Source: Epiperipatus broadwayi (lineage: Eukaryota; Onychophora; Udeonychophora; Euonychophora; Peripatidae). Taken from it: 64,000 bases of DNA. The notes under the pieces were generated by a model. It saw only the letters and a list, made by a program, of their open reading frames with translations, had not been told where the DNA came from and did not search any database. Location of the stretch: NCBI GenBank assembly GCA_028023455.1, contig JAQFVV010000022.1, positions 8,325,100 through 8,389,099 of the forward strand. The letters are read 5' to 3'. Position 1 is the first letter of the stretch. Each line of letters opens with the position of its first letter. This document shows, in pieces, positions 1-10,189 of the stretch. The translations under genes and the position numbers were made by a program.

Positions 1-317
1 CAACTAAGAACTCAGTATTGTTGTCATGTCATGACCAGTGTGTGTTTTGTTTTTGATACCAATATTGTCAGTTTTAGAAACAGCTATAGCATATTTTTAT
101 TTTTATATGATGAAAAATAATCAGATAAATCATAATAACAGATCATAATGATAATTATTATTTCCTAAAATGTGCTCTAATATTTTGAGTATTGATAACA
201 TATTGAACTTTTTTTTTGAAATATTATATTTAATTTTATTTATTAGTTTAGCATATAGATTTTCTGAAAAGTCACAACAGAACTAATAGAAATTCCAACT
301 GAGAATTAATTTCACTA

Positions 318-909
318 ATGGTCAACTTAATTAATTATACTAACAACTTAATCAAATCAGGATACATGCACAATATAGTATATAGCAAAATTAGATGTTT
401 TGTAAATAATATTGGAAAACACAGAGATGAAGACAACAGGCCTTGGATATTGTTGCCCTACATGCACTCTTTACATAAAACTTTTATAAGACTTTTTCTA
501 AGGAATTTTGTTTGAGTTTCCATACACCTAACTCAACTAATAGGCTTATTAACAACACTAAGGACACTATAGCTTCTGATCAGACCCACATGCTGTGTAC
601 AGAGTGGCATGCCCTCATAATGGATGTAAGGCATCATACTATGGTGAAACGAGAGCCACCATAGCTACTAGGATATCACAACATAGGTATAAATACAATA
701 AGGCACATACGGATCCAGAATGCACTTCAATTTTTGCTCAGCATCAAAAATTATCAGGACATGTGTTCGAACCCACATCTGCAAAATTAGTTTGTACTGA
801 GCAACATGATGTTAGGCGAAAAGTAAAAGAAGCATACTTTATAGCAGAGGACTCTTTCGCCATTAATCGTAAAGATGCATGTTTTGCGATATCTAAAAGA
901 TGGTCTTAG
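318..909 (+). pseudogene. Penelope-like element relic with GIY-YIG endonuclease domain
   Basis: This is the C-terminal part of a Penelope-like retroelement protein (reverse transcriptase followed by a GIY-YIG endonuclease), now broken by at least two frameshifts (near 505-515 and near 590). The first segment holds RPWILLPYMHSLHKTF, which resembles the conserved linker ahead of the endonuclease. A middle segment in another frame reads NRLINNTKDTIA. The open final segment (595-909) starts VYRVACPHNGCKASYYGET and continues with an R-x3-R-x2-H spacing, matching the C-x-Y-x-G-x-T, R and H pattern of GIY-YIG domains in this class. The family would nick target DNA and copy RNA at the nick. It cannot make protein as it stands. 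Family assignment is by motif only. Confidence 0.72.
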
Positions 910-2219
910 TGACTCATTTGCATATAATTTGCATATCAGATTTATTTATATAATGATTTCAAAGAAAGGATCATAACTGGCTATGAATATGAGAAGTACA
1001 TCTTCTTGAAAGTGCTTAGACATTAAATTTAATTTTCAATTTGTTGTTATAGCTTTACATTGGAAGTGTGAAAGCACAATTTATTATTATAATAGCTTTA
1101 TTGAATATTTTAATTATGCCACTTTATTAACAGATTTTACAACCATTAACTGTTATTCATGGTTGTGTTTAACCACATCTACATAAGTCAGTGGTGGTTA
1201 AATTTCAGTTACAAAGCAAATGAGTGCAATGGACTTGAATTGTCTTGATTTGTAACTTAAATAAATATATAGGAAGATCGATTATTTTCTCCTTGAATTT
1301 GGAAAAGGAAATTCTTTAGTTTTTAAACCTGTTGTTGAAACTCAGGTAAACAAATAGGAGATTAAATTCAGTTGGCTTTTCTCTTGAATTTGGAAAAAGA
1401 AATTCTCTGATTGTTAGTGAGATTTTTGATTAAACAAAATGGGATCTTGATTTGGGATGAGTCTTACATATTGAAACCATATCTTGACTTTGTGGCAAGT
1501 TTGATCTATCTAATAGTTTTCTATGCATTTTATATATTTGGTAAGAAATATACAAAAAAAGAGGGAGCCACTGCAAATGAGTAGACTTGATTGTGCCAAT
1601 AATATTACTCATGGTATTATTCAATTGAATATCCCAAAGGTTTAGTTTGAACATGTTTTTTAACTAGGGGAAGCCATTTCATCATTAAAATATGCTAAAA
1701 ATATGACAACACCAAATAGTGCCAGCCACCTTTACAGAAAGTCATTCCTGGAAATAATTTTAAATCTAACACTAAATATATGAGAAAAATAAATTGGGAT
1801 ACAATACAAGATTACTCTTGTGGTTCAGTCTGTTGTTGCAAAAGGCTATATTCAGAATTATTTAGATGAAAGGTTAAGCATTTTATCTTCATTGGATTAA
1901 AAATAAAATCTAGAAAGGATCTTGTTGGCAACATTTATGCAGTGATGTTAATGCAAAAAAAAAGGCAATAGGAAAAGAAAGAATTATGATTTTATATTTT
2001 TTTATTACAGATGCAACCAGACATAACAGCACCAGTGTATGAGTATCAATGTAGAAGTTATAACACTTCTAATTGAAAATGTAGCACTCAAGTGATTATG
2101 GCAGCACTGCCAGTACCATGTAAAAATATGTTTTCTATATGATGATAGTTATTTCTATTTATACAAAAGACTGTGATAGTAAAATAATTAATTATTGCAG
2201 AAAAGTGTTTATTTAAAAA
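910..2219. other. AT-rich unannotated stretch with a short direct repeat
   Basis: I see no gene here. The only clear structure is a direct repeat of about 31 bp (1285-1315 and 1377-1407, core TTGAATTTGGAAAA) with a period near 92 bp. A 74-codon minus-strand frame at 1430-1654 has no recognisable motif. Confidence 0.5.
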
Positions 2220-3200
2220 TATTACAGTTAGAATTGAAGTATTTGAGGGTGTCAAAAATTATCTGCTTCCTGACTGTAGAATTTATTTTAATCAACTTTC
2301 TGAAAAAATAAATACATAATCTCCCTGATTTTCAATATTCTTTAACTATTTGTCATCAAGTACATATTCCTTCATTAAAAAATTTTTAAGCTGAATTTCC
2401 AGATGTCAATATTTGTCCTTGTGTGGTTTTATTTCAGTGTAACAAGTAGCTGAGAGTCAGATGCACCAACTTCAAGACTATAATGAGAATTCTGCAACAT
2501 CTTTAAATAAACTTTTTGGAGAGTGTTGACAGTGTGTGAAGTGTTTTTCGGATATGTATTATCATGCAATAGCACAACACCATTGGATAGCAACTCTTGT
2601 ATTTTGTTCAAATGTAAGGCTTCATATCTTCAGTGGTAATGAAAAATGTTAATTGTTAAATCTTTTTTTTTATTATAATATTCCAAAACTAACCCTTGAG
2701 AATCCCAGAAAACAGTAAGCATTAATTTTTCAACTGATAGTTGACTTTTGAACATTTTTTGGATTGGTAATTGACAATGTTACTATTACACATTCTGCAT
2801 TTACTATTAGCATTGTGGTGATGAAATTATGTCTCATCACCAGTAATAATTTTTAAAAGAAACTTTCACCTTCCTTAGAATATCAGTCCAAATTTTATCT
2901 GGAGATATTCATACACTTCTGTTAATGCTAGTCTGTGAATTGTTTCAATACCCATCTCACACAAACATTTTGAAACCCAAGTCTGACTTGGATTATTGCA
3001 TAGACAGGACCCATGGCTAATTTGCATGATTTTCCAAATAATCCATTTGCTTATCTATCTAATAGAATCAGTTTACATGCATGATCAATATTATCACTAG
3101 TCATGAATGTGAACAAATGTCTGTCTCTTTCTTCATAAAACTGACATTCCTTGGACTTCTCTAATCATTACATATGATTCTGTGCAACAAAATACTTTAT
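2220..3200 (-). pseudogene. mariner-type transposase relic (DD34D)
   Basis: A decayed mariner-family DNA transposase lies on the minus strand. Read 3' to 5' on the plus strand, the landmarks come in the right order. The first catalytic aspartate is in KIITGDET (Asp codon at 2836-2838), followed by FHHHN. The second is in VVLLHDN (Asp codon 2561-2563) and the third in VGASD (Asp codon 2456-2458). Exactly 34 residues separate the second and third aspartates, the mariner spacing. Upstream, QTWVSKCLCEMGI matches the conserved SxTWVSRxLxEMGI-like block. Downstream, FYSQE resembles the C-terminal FYSQGI block. Several stops and frameshifts interrupt it, so it is dead. The open piece is 2429-2611. 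Terminal inverted repeats were not located. Confidence 0.85.
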
Positions 3201-4290
3201 CCATATTGTGCACAAAATCCTGAATAAAAATTAGTACCAGACATACTCTCAGAATCACAACAAATAAATCTTTATATACTTCTTTTCCTTCCTGAAAATC
3301 ACATGGGATAATCATTGTTTTTTGTAACATAGTTATATTTGAACTGATATAATATGTTCAAAACTATGCATCAGTAGTTAGAAGATAGCAGTTTTGTACA
3401 GAAAGTGTCAATAAGACAGTGCAGACAACAAAACTTTTAATATAATCAGAGTGCAGATGAGAGACATCTTTGTATTTGATAGGTTTTTGTTTACTAATCT
3501 AAACTTATGCATAAAACAATTTCAAAAAAAAAAAACAACAACAACTTATGCATAAATCAGTGCACAGTTGAAATAAGTGATAGAGTGAAATAATTATACT
3601 TTTTAAAGGAAAATTAAAACCAATTTTCATATAGGGAATAAAATTAACATATAAAATAAAATGTTGACCATAAGAATAAATACTATTAAATATGCTTTGT
3701 TCCATGCATTAAGTACAATTTTTTTTTGTTTTTTTTTATAATGCTTTTCTTTTTCTTATCTTATTGATATAACTTTAATAAAAATATTTTTAATAATATT
3801 TTGTTTTACACAATTTAGTAAAATATTCAGGGCATGGGAAAAATGCATGAATTGTTATAAATATCTTTAAACTACTGTCTTGCCACCATTAAGTTTATAC
3901 TTGCTTCCACACAAGAGAAAACAAGAATACATTACTACTAATATCGTTAAGCTACTGTCTTTCCTCAATGACAAATAATGACAACTTCTTAATATTGTTT
4001 GCATTTGACTCAATTGGTTGCTTAGCTAAAACAAAGACATGTCAATGGAAGGGAATGTTATTAGAACAAAGCATTTTAGAACTAATAATTGCCTAACTTT
4101 CAACAATCAGAACAAACAAATGCTTGATTTTGCTGTTTTTTTTTTTTAATATAAAAAATATAAAAAAGGCTTATATTATATAAAATAAATGTAACATTAA
4201 ATAAAAACGATAGTTCCTTTGCATACATGGTATGCATGCTACTGATATAGATTGAAAAGACATGTCATGTATTTTAAGTAGTTATTAACC
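3201..4290. other. AT-rich unannotated stretch
   Basis: No gene is supported. It contains homopolymer A and T runs and a small direct repeat, AAACTACTGTCTTGCC-like at about 3868 and AAGCTACTGTCTTTCC-like at about 3948. Confidence 0.45.
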
Positions 4291-4715
4291 AACTACAGCT
4301 ATTAAAACAGGCAAAACTCTCTCCATATAGTAGTGCCACTCAGTGCCAACCAGAGTAATCAATGGATTGAAAATATTATAGTGTTTTCAATTTTATTCTC
4401 ATAGTTTTGTAGTTAAGTAGAGATAAAAGGTGGTTGCTGGAGGGTTGCATTACATCCTAAGATCTAGGTGCAGTGCTCTCAGATCCAAAGCTCCCCACTG
4501 ATGAAGGCCACAAGCCAGAAACTAGTCTGGAGATATTGGATGAGTAGGCACTAGATAGGGATTTTATGCACAAGCCTTCTGGAATCCATTGATTACTCTG
4601 GTTGGCACTGAGTGGCACTACTATAAGGAGAGAGTTTTGCCTGTTTTAAGAACAGTAATGTTCTAGCATAAGAAATAGTGATCATGTGATGTTTAGTGGT
4701 TTAAGTAACTACAGC
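4291..4715 (+). mobile_element. Hammerhead-family retroelement, copy A (complete ribozyme)
   Basis: The insertion (4300-4706) is bounded by the direct repeat AACTACAGC (4291-4299 and 4707-4715). It begins with a 70-bp antisense arm (AAACAGGCAAAACTC...) and then switches to a sense segment starting near 4369. The sense segment carries the hammerhead motif (4483-4541), the sense arm ending GAGAGTTTTGCCTG, and a tail ending GTGATCATGTGATGTTTAG. Arm and tail order match the other copies. This is the copy with the most intact ribozyme of the main subfamily. It has no coding capacity. Confidence 0.85.
4483..4541 (+). ncRNA. Type I hammerhead ribozyme (copy A)
   Basis: Self-cleaving RNA motif. CTGATGA is at 4498-4504. 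Stem II is GGC/GCC with loop CACAA (4506-4516, flanked by an unpaired A on each side). GAAA is at 4518-4521. Stem III is the two pairs AC/GU around UA, and the cleavage site follows GTC at 4525-4527. Stem I is bipartite: TGGAGA after the cleavage site pairs with TCCCCA before the CTGATGA box (one A-C mismatch), and after an internal loop TTGGAT (4536-4541) pairs perfectly with ATCCAA (4483-4488). Type I hammerheads with very short stem III are known from Penelope-like elements and retrozymes. Cleavage itself is inferred. Confidence 0.8.
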
Positions 4716-4836
4716 CTGATTGCATTGCTTTTAGAGTGCACAGTATTGCATTATTTGTAAGAAGACAAAATAATTTTCAAATAAAACAACTGTAAAATAA
4801 ACAGTGATTCTTTGAAAACATATGAATAAATTCACT

Positions 4837-5075
4837 TTATCTTTTTTTATCTAAATTTATATATAGGCTAATTGAAAGCATTTAGAAATGAGAGTATGAA
4901 GGTATTAATCATTTTTAATTCCATTACTATACACTAATAAATGTCATTTGCAAAATTTTTACAATTTATTGCACAACAGTTTAGAGGTAATATTAAATAT
5001 ATATAAGACCTTCACACTCTCATTTCTAAATGTTTCAGATTGGCCTATGTATATAAATTTAGGTAAAAAAGATAA
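4837..5075. repeat. Foldback repeat, arms of about 67 bp
   Basis: Left arm 4837-4903 and right arm 5008-5075 are inverted copies of each other with a few mismatches (shared core CATTTAGAAATGAGAGT), separated by about 105 bp of AT-rich loop. The sequence just right of it, AAGATGG...CTTATCTTTTCAAA, recurs near 22580-22610, so it belongs to a dispersed family. Confidence 0.75.
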
Positions 5076-5714
5076 GATGGACTCATTCTTATCTTTTCAA
5101 AGACTCTATTTTGTGTTTAGAAAGTGAGAGTATTCCTCTGCTTTATAAATTCACACAGCACATATATCAGGGTGATTGCTTTATGACTATTACAAATAAA
5201 ACATGGTGCTAGATACATAAATAATTAGTTGTATTAAATTGTGTATTGTAATAATTTAATGTAAAGGGTTGGCATTTTGCATTGTTGGAAAATAATAAGC
5301 AATTGGGCAAAAAACTACAAAAAATGTCTAAAATTAATAGTATATGTTTATTTAAATTTAATTGTTACTAATTTTCATTGTCTGGTTGGCAATGAGAAAT
5401 AGACAAATTTTATCCAATTAAAAACGTTCACTGCAGGTTGGTTAAGCAATAAATTTGAATCATAATTTCATATCTGATTGAAATATTAATATATGCCAAT
5501 GTATTTACTGAACAGAATTAATTATAATTGTGTATAAATTAGCCTACATAAAATGGAAACTATAATCATAGGATGACCATATCTTATTATCTCTACATGA
5601 GCAAATACATTTCCTTACACAATTTTAAGACTTCTTTATATAAATGAAAGAGTAATAAAACTCTGCAAGCTATTATTTGTAATAATATTTAATTTATAAA
5701 GTGCAAACAGTATT
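5076..5714. other. AT-rich unannotated stretch
   Basis: No gene, RNA gene or clear repeat is visible apart from the right flank of the foldback repeat. Confidence 0.4.
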
Positions 5715-5880
5715 TGAAATTAAACTGAGAGACTGCAAACCTCTCGCACTTATTAGCCAATAAGGTGTTATTAATAGAGATCAAATCGTAAATACAAGAC
5801 AGAAAATTTAACAAGAAGAGGGCATCCACCCTCCTCTTTACTTGTCTTTCTATATATCCAAGCCAGTCTGAATATTCAAA
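5715..5880. repeat. Dispersed repeat with CCAATAAGG-like box, degenerate copy
   Basis: Shared blocks tie this to 48436-48720 and 20967-21326. In order they are a GACTGCAAACCTCTCGCACTT-like head, an AGCCAATAAGG block, AATCGTAAATAC, a CCACCCTC block and the TTTCTATATATCCAAGCCAG / AGTCTGAA block. Spacing differs between copies. No coding sequence. Confidence 0.6.
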
Positions 5881-8082
5881 TGCCAAATTTATTTGAATGC
5901 TTAAGCTCTCTATATCTGCTTTTTCACTTTATAAGACTGGCATTTCCCTTGATGCTTACAACTTCAAAGCAAGGACAAGGACGTACCAATTTTAATTGAC
6001 ATCTATTTTTTATAATTTTTTCAACTATTCTTTTCGAGTAGTCAATCATAAGATGTAAAAGCTAGATAATTAGCAATATTTTCAAATAACACAAATTTTA
6101 GCATTTGTTTAGTTAATATAAGAATTATCATATTTTTAAAAGATTAAGAGAAGCTTTTTTGGATTAGAAAAATATTTCTTATTTTTGAATAGTTCATTTA
6201 TTCTAAGATTCTAATCAACTATTTTTTTTGCTCATAATGCTAATTTTCAGTACATATCATTAACTTCTTTATTTCATCTCAACACCTACAATATAAAACC
6301 CTCCAATATTTTCATAACCTTTTTTAATCATCCAAGTCTTTGCCTATTTAAAACCATACTTAAAATGGAATATCTAATAAGACTTTTTACATCTCAATTT
6401 TAACAGTCTTCAGAATAACTTTCTATTCTTATTGAAATCATCTTTAGCCACTACAATACTCACATTAATATCATGTTATTATTGTCATTATCAATCAAAT
6501 TTCTGCTCTAATTGTTAGCCTTCAATCTGTTTTCATGACAACTCACTAATTACTGCTTTAGAATTGGATTTTTTTATCAAACTTTCTGTGGATTTTGCTA
6601 ATTTCAACTCTTTTCCTCTATAATTACAAACATTGCCATGCCACTAGTGAAACTGTGCAATGGTTTTGAGCATAATCCTATAATTTTGTAAAAAGTATTG
6701 CATAATAATTTGCATAATTGATTAAGACTCCTATTTTTGTATAGGAATATAAAATAAATTCTATTGATTTGGAAACTATTTTCTAGATCACTTGGTATGA
6801 TTTGAATCTTTTTCAGTTTTTTGTAAAGTATTAGCTATATCACCAACTGTTTTAGCAATAATTTTAAAGCTAATCTGATCTGGTCTCATATTAGTAAAGG
6901 TTGCTTAATATAGGTTTCACTATTAAAATGTTTACAGCTTTTCTACATATTGTTTTAGTCTTTGTCTGATCTTTATTACGTTAATTATAATCTATTCACT
7001 ACCATTTTTCAGTAGACTTATTCAAATTGGACTTTCTTTTGATGTTATGAATCCTTAAAAAACTAACTTGATTTTTTAGTTTGTTTCTACTTTCAATATT
7101 TTTGCAATTGCTTAACCATTATATAGTTTTATGTTTCATAGATTTTCTTTAAAATTACTTACTGAGTTCTCTTATTTTGCTTTTATTTTTTAATTTTGCT
7201 CTTTTTTTTAATATTCATTACTACAGAGATTATTATATAATAATATTGTGATTACAATATAAAAAATATTGCCTGCAAATGCTGACTCAACTTTTTTATT
7301 TTATTAAAAAAAAATGTTTCTTGATAAATGACTTAGAAGCAAGATCTTTTACCTTACCACTGCCTTTGAAAGCATCAAAGCTTTTAACATTTCTGTAGAG
7401 AGATTCAGTAAATTCTTTATTTTTAGGCAAAAGTTCATATTGATTATTACTATTGCTAAGAAAATCCAGTTTAATATTGTCAACATTTTTAGTAAATAGA
7501 ACGTAGTAAAAAATGTTTTTAGATAAAGCTTTTAAAATTATTTCTAGACTACTATTTACTGTAATTTTGGTCATAACATTCAGCTGTCTATATATACTAC
7601 TATGTGCACAAATAGTCATATTCTTCTGTATGTGTTATGATTATAAAATATAGATTAAATTTATACAATGGTAAAAAAATAAAAGGAAAAAAGGATCATT
7701 TTTAAATCGCCCACTGCAGGGAAAGTCTTTATAGCAGCTTCTCTTAAAGGATTATTAAAAATCATGACATTGCTCCTTGGACATGCCAATTGAATTTGCA
7801 GCATTCTTGTTTAATCTCAGAAACAGTCAGATACCCATTTATTGACTAATATTAGATTGCTAGCAAGATAAAGCCATTTTTAGAGAAACTAATCTTCCAT
7901 GCAAAAGAAGTTTAATTGAAGAGATTACAAGTTTTTTGGAAGAATGCAGATCATTAAGTGAAAAGTGATTATATGGTTTTGAATTTGCAAAGAGACTGAA
8001 TTTGATATCTTATATTCTTGGAATTCCTAAGTGTATCAGTGAAAAGCTAATGGCATCAGATCTAGGTTAGTGTATTAGTATC
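5881..8082. other. AT-rich stretch with a possible decayed minus-strand frame
   Basis: No recognised gene. On the minus strand a 107-codon frame (7296-7619) and shorter open pieces further left (for example MRPDQISFKIIAKTVGD around 6800-6890 and GKELKLAKSTESLIKK around 6560-6640) look slightly more protein-like than background. They match no family I know. They could be a very old retroelement or chance. Confidence 0.3.
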
Positions 8083-8288
8083 TATGTACATTTTAAAACA
8101 GGCAAAACTCTCCATAGAGTATTGCCACTCAGTGCAAGCCAGAGTAATCAATGGATGCCAAAAGGCTAGTGCATAAAATTCCCATCTAACCTTCTGGCAT
8201 CCATTGATTACTGAGTGGCAATACTGTATGGAGAGTTTTGCCTGTTTTAATAACAGTTGTAAGCAAGCATTGGCTTATGTACATTTTA
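8083..8288 (+). mobile_element. Hammerhead-family foldback, copy B (short, ribozyme lost)
   Basis: A 180-bp insertion (8096-8275) sits between perfect 13-bp direct repeats TATGTACATTTTA (8083-8095 and 8276-8288). Its antisense arm (AAACAGGCAAAACTCTCC...) meets the sense arm (CTTCTGGCATCC...) after CCCATCTAA, so the ribozyme and interior are absent. A short asymmetric tail (TAACAGTTGTAAGCAAGC) follows the sense arm, as in longer copies. Confidence 0.85.
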
Positions 8289-8785
8289 ACAGTTCAAAAA
8301 AATAATAATATTATTTCTGTTGTATAATATTATTAAATCATTACCAATAAAACATTTTCTTTATGGAGAATTTCATGCATGTATTTGGTAGGAACAGTAA
8401 ACTTTAACCCAAAATTATATGTTTGGTGGTGTTGAGTTTTTGCACATCACATGGATTGATTATTATAAGTACACTTTTATGCAGAAAACTTATTATAAAT
8501 GAAACTGGGATGTATTCACATTCAAGAATAGTTTCATTTAATTCAGTATATAATAGTTAGAACTTGAAATAAGAATTATTGCAGAGATAATAGACTAATA
8601 TAGTTCAAATTAAAATATTATACTAAAAATAAATCCTATTTTAAGCATATTAATAAAAAATTTAATGTTCATTCTCTTAGGCATCTAATATTTATGCTAA
8701 ATTTTAACAGTTATTAAAGACTAAAATTTTCAATTTGATTTTTCAAGATTGCAATATTATAGATATGGAAAACAATGTGGCACAG
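8289..8785. other. AT-rich unannotated stretch
   Basis: I see nothing supportable in this interval. Confidence 0.4.
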
Positions 8786-9092
8786 TATAACAATTTAACA
8801 TCACATGATCACCATCTCTATACTAGCACATAATTTGTTGTAAACAAAGGCAAAACTCTCCATACAGTAGTGTCACCCTGTGCCAAACAGAGTAATCAAT
8901 GGATGCCAGAAGACTTGTGCATAAAATCCCTATCTAGTGCCTACTCATCCAGAAACTAGTATGGGGATATTGGATGAGTAGGCACTAGATAGGGATTTTA
9001 TGCACAAGCCTTCTGGCATCCATTGATTACTCTGTTTGGCACAGGGTGGCACTACTGTATGGAGAGTTTTGCCTTTGTTTATAACAATTTAA
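8786..9092 (-). mobile_element. Hammerhead-family foldback, copy C
   Basis: The insertion (8799-9079) is flanked by perfect 13-bp repeats TATAACAATTTAA (8786-8798 and 9080-9092). On the plus strand it starts with the tail in reverse (CATCACATGATCACC) and ends GCCTTTGTTT, so its sense strand is minus. Two arms of about 125 bp are nearly perfect inverted copies joined at CCAGAAACTAGTATGG. Only the GAAAC-TAGTC part of the ribozyme remains, and the CTGANGA box is missing. Confidence 0.85.
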
Positions 9093-9605
9093 GCCAGAAA
9101 TTTAAAAAAAAATATTACAAAAAGGTTTAAAATTGATGCTGAATTAAACCTGCATAGAAGGTACATTCATTCACTTATTTTAGTCATTTTTAAATCTTTT
9201 TTAATATGTGAACTTGTATCAAAATTTTATTAAATTCTTACATGTTATGCGATAAAGATGATAAATATTTCAAGGAGATCGAGGATATATTTTTGATCAT
9301 ATCTGAGTAATGATAAAAAAATAAAGTAATAATTTTAATTATATATCTATCTTATCTACTTATATACATTTAAAAATATTCAGTTGAGTAAAGTCAAGAC
9401 AGTTCTTTTTAATCCTAGAAGTGGAAAGTCTTCGAGTCATGATGATATACCTGCAGGTTTAAAATATGATGGTAACATGATGGCTTTAAACTATTAGAAT
9501 ATTTTAGCAATAAATAGACTCGTGGAGGTACCATTTGATTTCATGGATGCTCATACTGCTGTAATTTGCTAAAAAAAGTATTATCATAGAATATTATTAT
9601 CCTTG
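9093..9605. other. AT-rich unannotated stretch
   Basis: No gene or repeat recognised. Confidence 0.4.
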
Positions 9606-10070
9606 AATAGTTTAGTGCAGATATACAGTGATAGTTTGTGAAGTTCAAGAATGAGGCAAAACTCTCCATACAGTAGTGCCACTCAATGCCAGCCAGAGTA
9701 ATCAATGGATACCAAAAGGCTTGTGCATAAAATCCCCATCTAGTGCCTACTCATCCAATATCTCCAGACTAGTTTCTGACTTGTGGCCTTCTGGAGATAT
9801 TGGATGAGTAGGCACTACATGGGGATTTTGTGCACAAGCCTTCTGGCATCCATTAATTATTCTGTTATGCACAACCCTTCTGGTATACATTGAATACTCT
9901 GGCTGGCACTGAGTGGCACTACTGTATGAGAGTTTTGCCTGTTTTAATAACAGTTATGTGCAAGCATAAGAAATGGTGATCATATGATGTTTAGAAGTTC
10001 AAGAACCCTGGATCATGGATAACTTAGTCATTCTGGTGCTTGAACTCATTATAAACTCTCAAGCAATAAA
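9606..10070 (+). repeat. tRNA-derived SINE S1, split by hammerhead copy D
   Basis: The left part (9606-9651, TAGTTTAGTGCAG...GAAGTTCAAGAA) and right part (9994-10070, ...CCTGGATCATGG...TAAACTCTCAAGCAATAAA) join across insertion D into one degenerate copy of a SINE also seen at 12390, 20037-20757, 35097-35346 and 44955-45180. The better copies show a tRNA-like A box (CAGTGGTAGAATGGC) and B box (GGTTTCGAGTC). Confidence 0.65.
9640..10005 (+). mobile_element. Hammerhead-family foldback, copy D, inserted in a SINE
   Basis: Perfect 12-bp repeats GAAGTTCAAGAA (9640-9651 and 9994-10005) flank the element (9652-9993). The antisense arm runs through the ribozyme stem III and stem II region (GTTTCTGACTTGTGGCCTT). 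The sense segment then starts with TGGAGATATTGGATGAG, exactly the predicted 5' end of the cleaved RNA. A second partial arm duplication (TATGCACAACCCTTCTGG) precedes the usual right end and tail. Confidence 0.85.
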
Positions 10071-10189
10071 AATATTATTGGTCTTTCTTTTTTTATTTGT
10101 ATTTGAAATAAATTAGCAAAATGATTTTAATATCAGCAACCAGTATTATTAATTATTATGATGGTGGAATATCATTTGTTATTTACTGT

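Noticed and set aside
2429-2611. Stand-alone small gene on the minus strand
   Set aside because: It is the open piece of the mariner transposase relic around its second and third catalytic aspartates.
4300-4706. Interpretation of the foldback family as a DNA-transposon MITE
   Set aside because: Duplication length varies (9-13 bp), one end has an unpaired tail of about 60 bp, single-arm insertions exist, and the interior encodes a hammerhead. A DNA element sharing the ends was not seen.
8083-10005. CRISPR-like array because of repeated blocks in 8-10 kb
   Set aside because: The repeats are inverted insertions with their own target duplications in eukaryotic-type DNA. Spacing is irregular and no cas-like frames exist.
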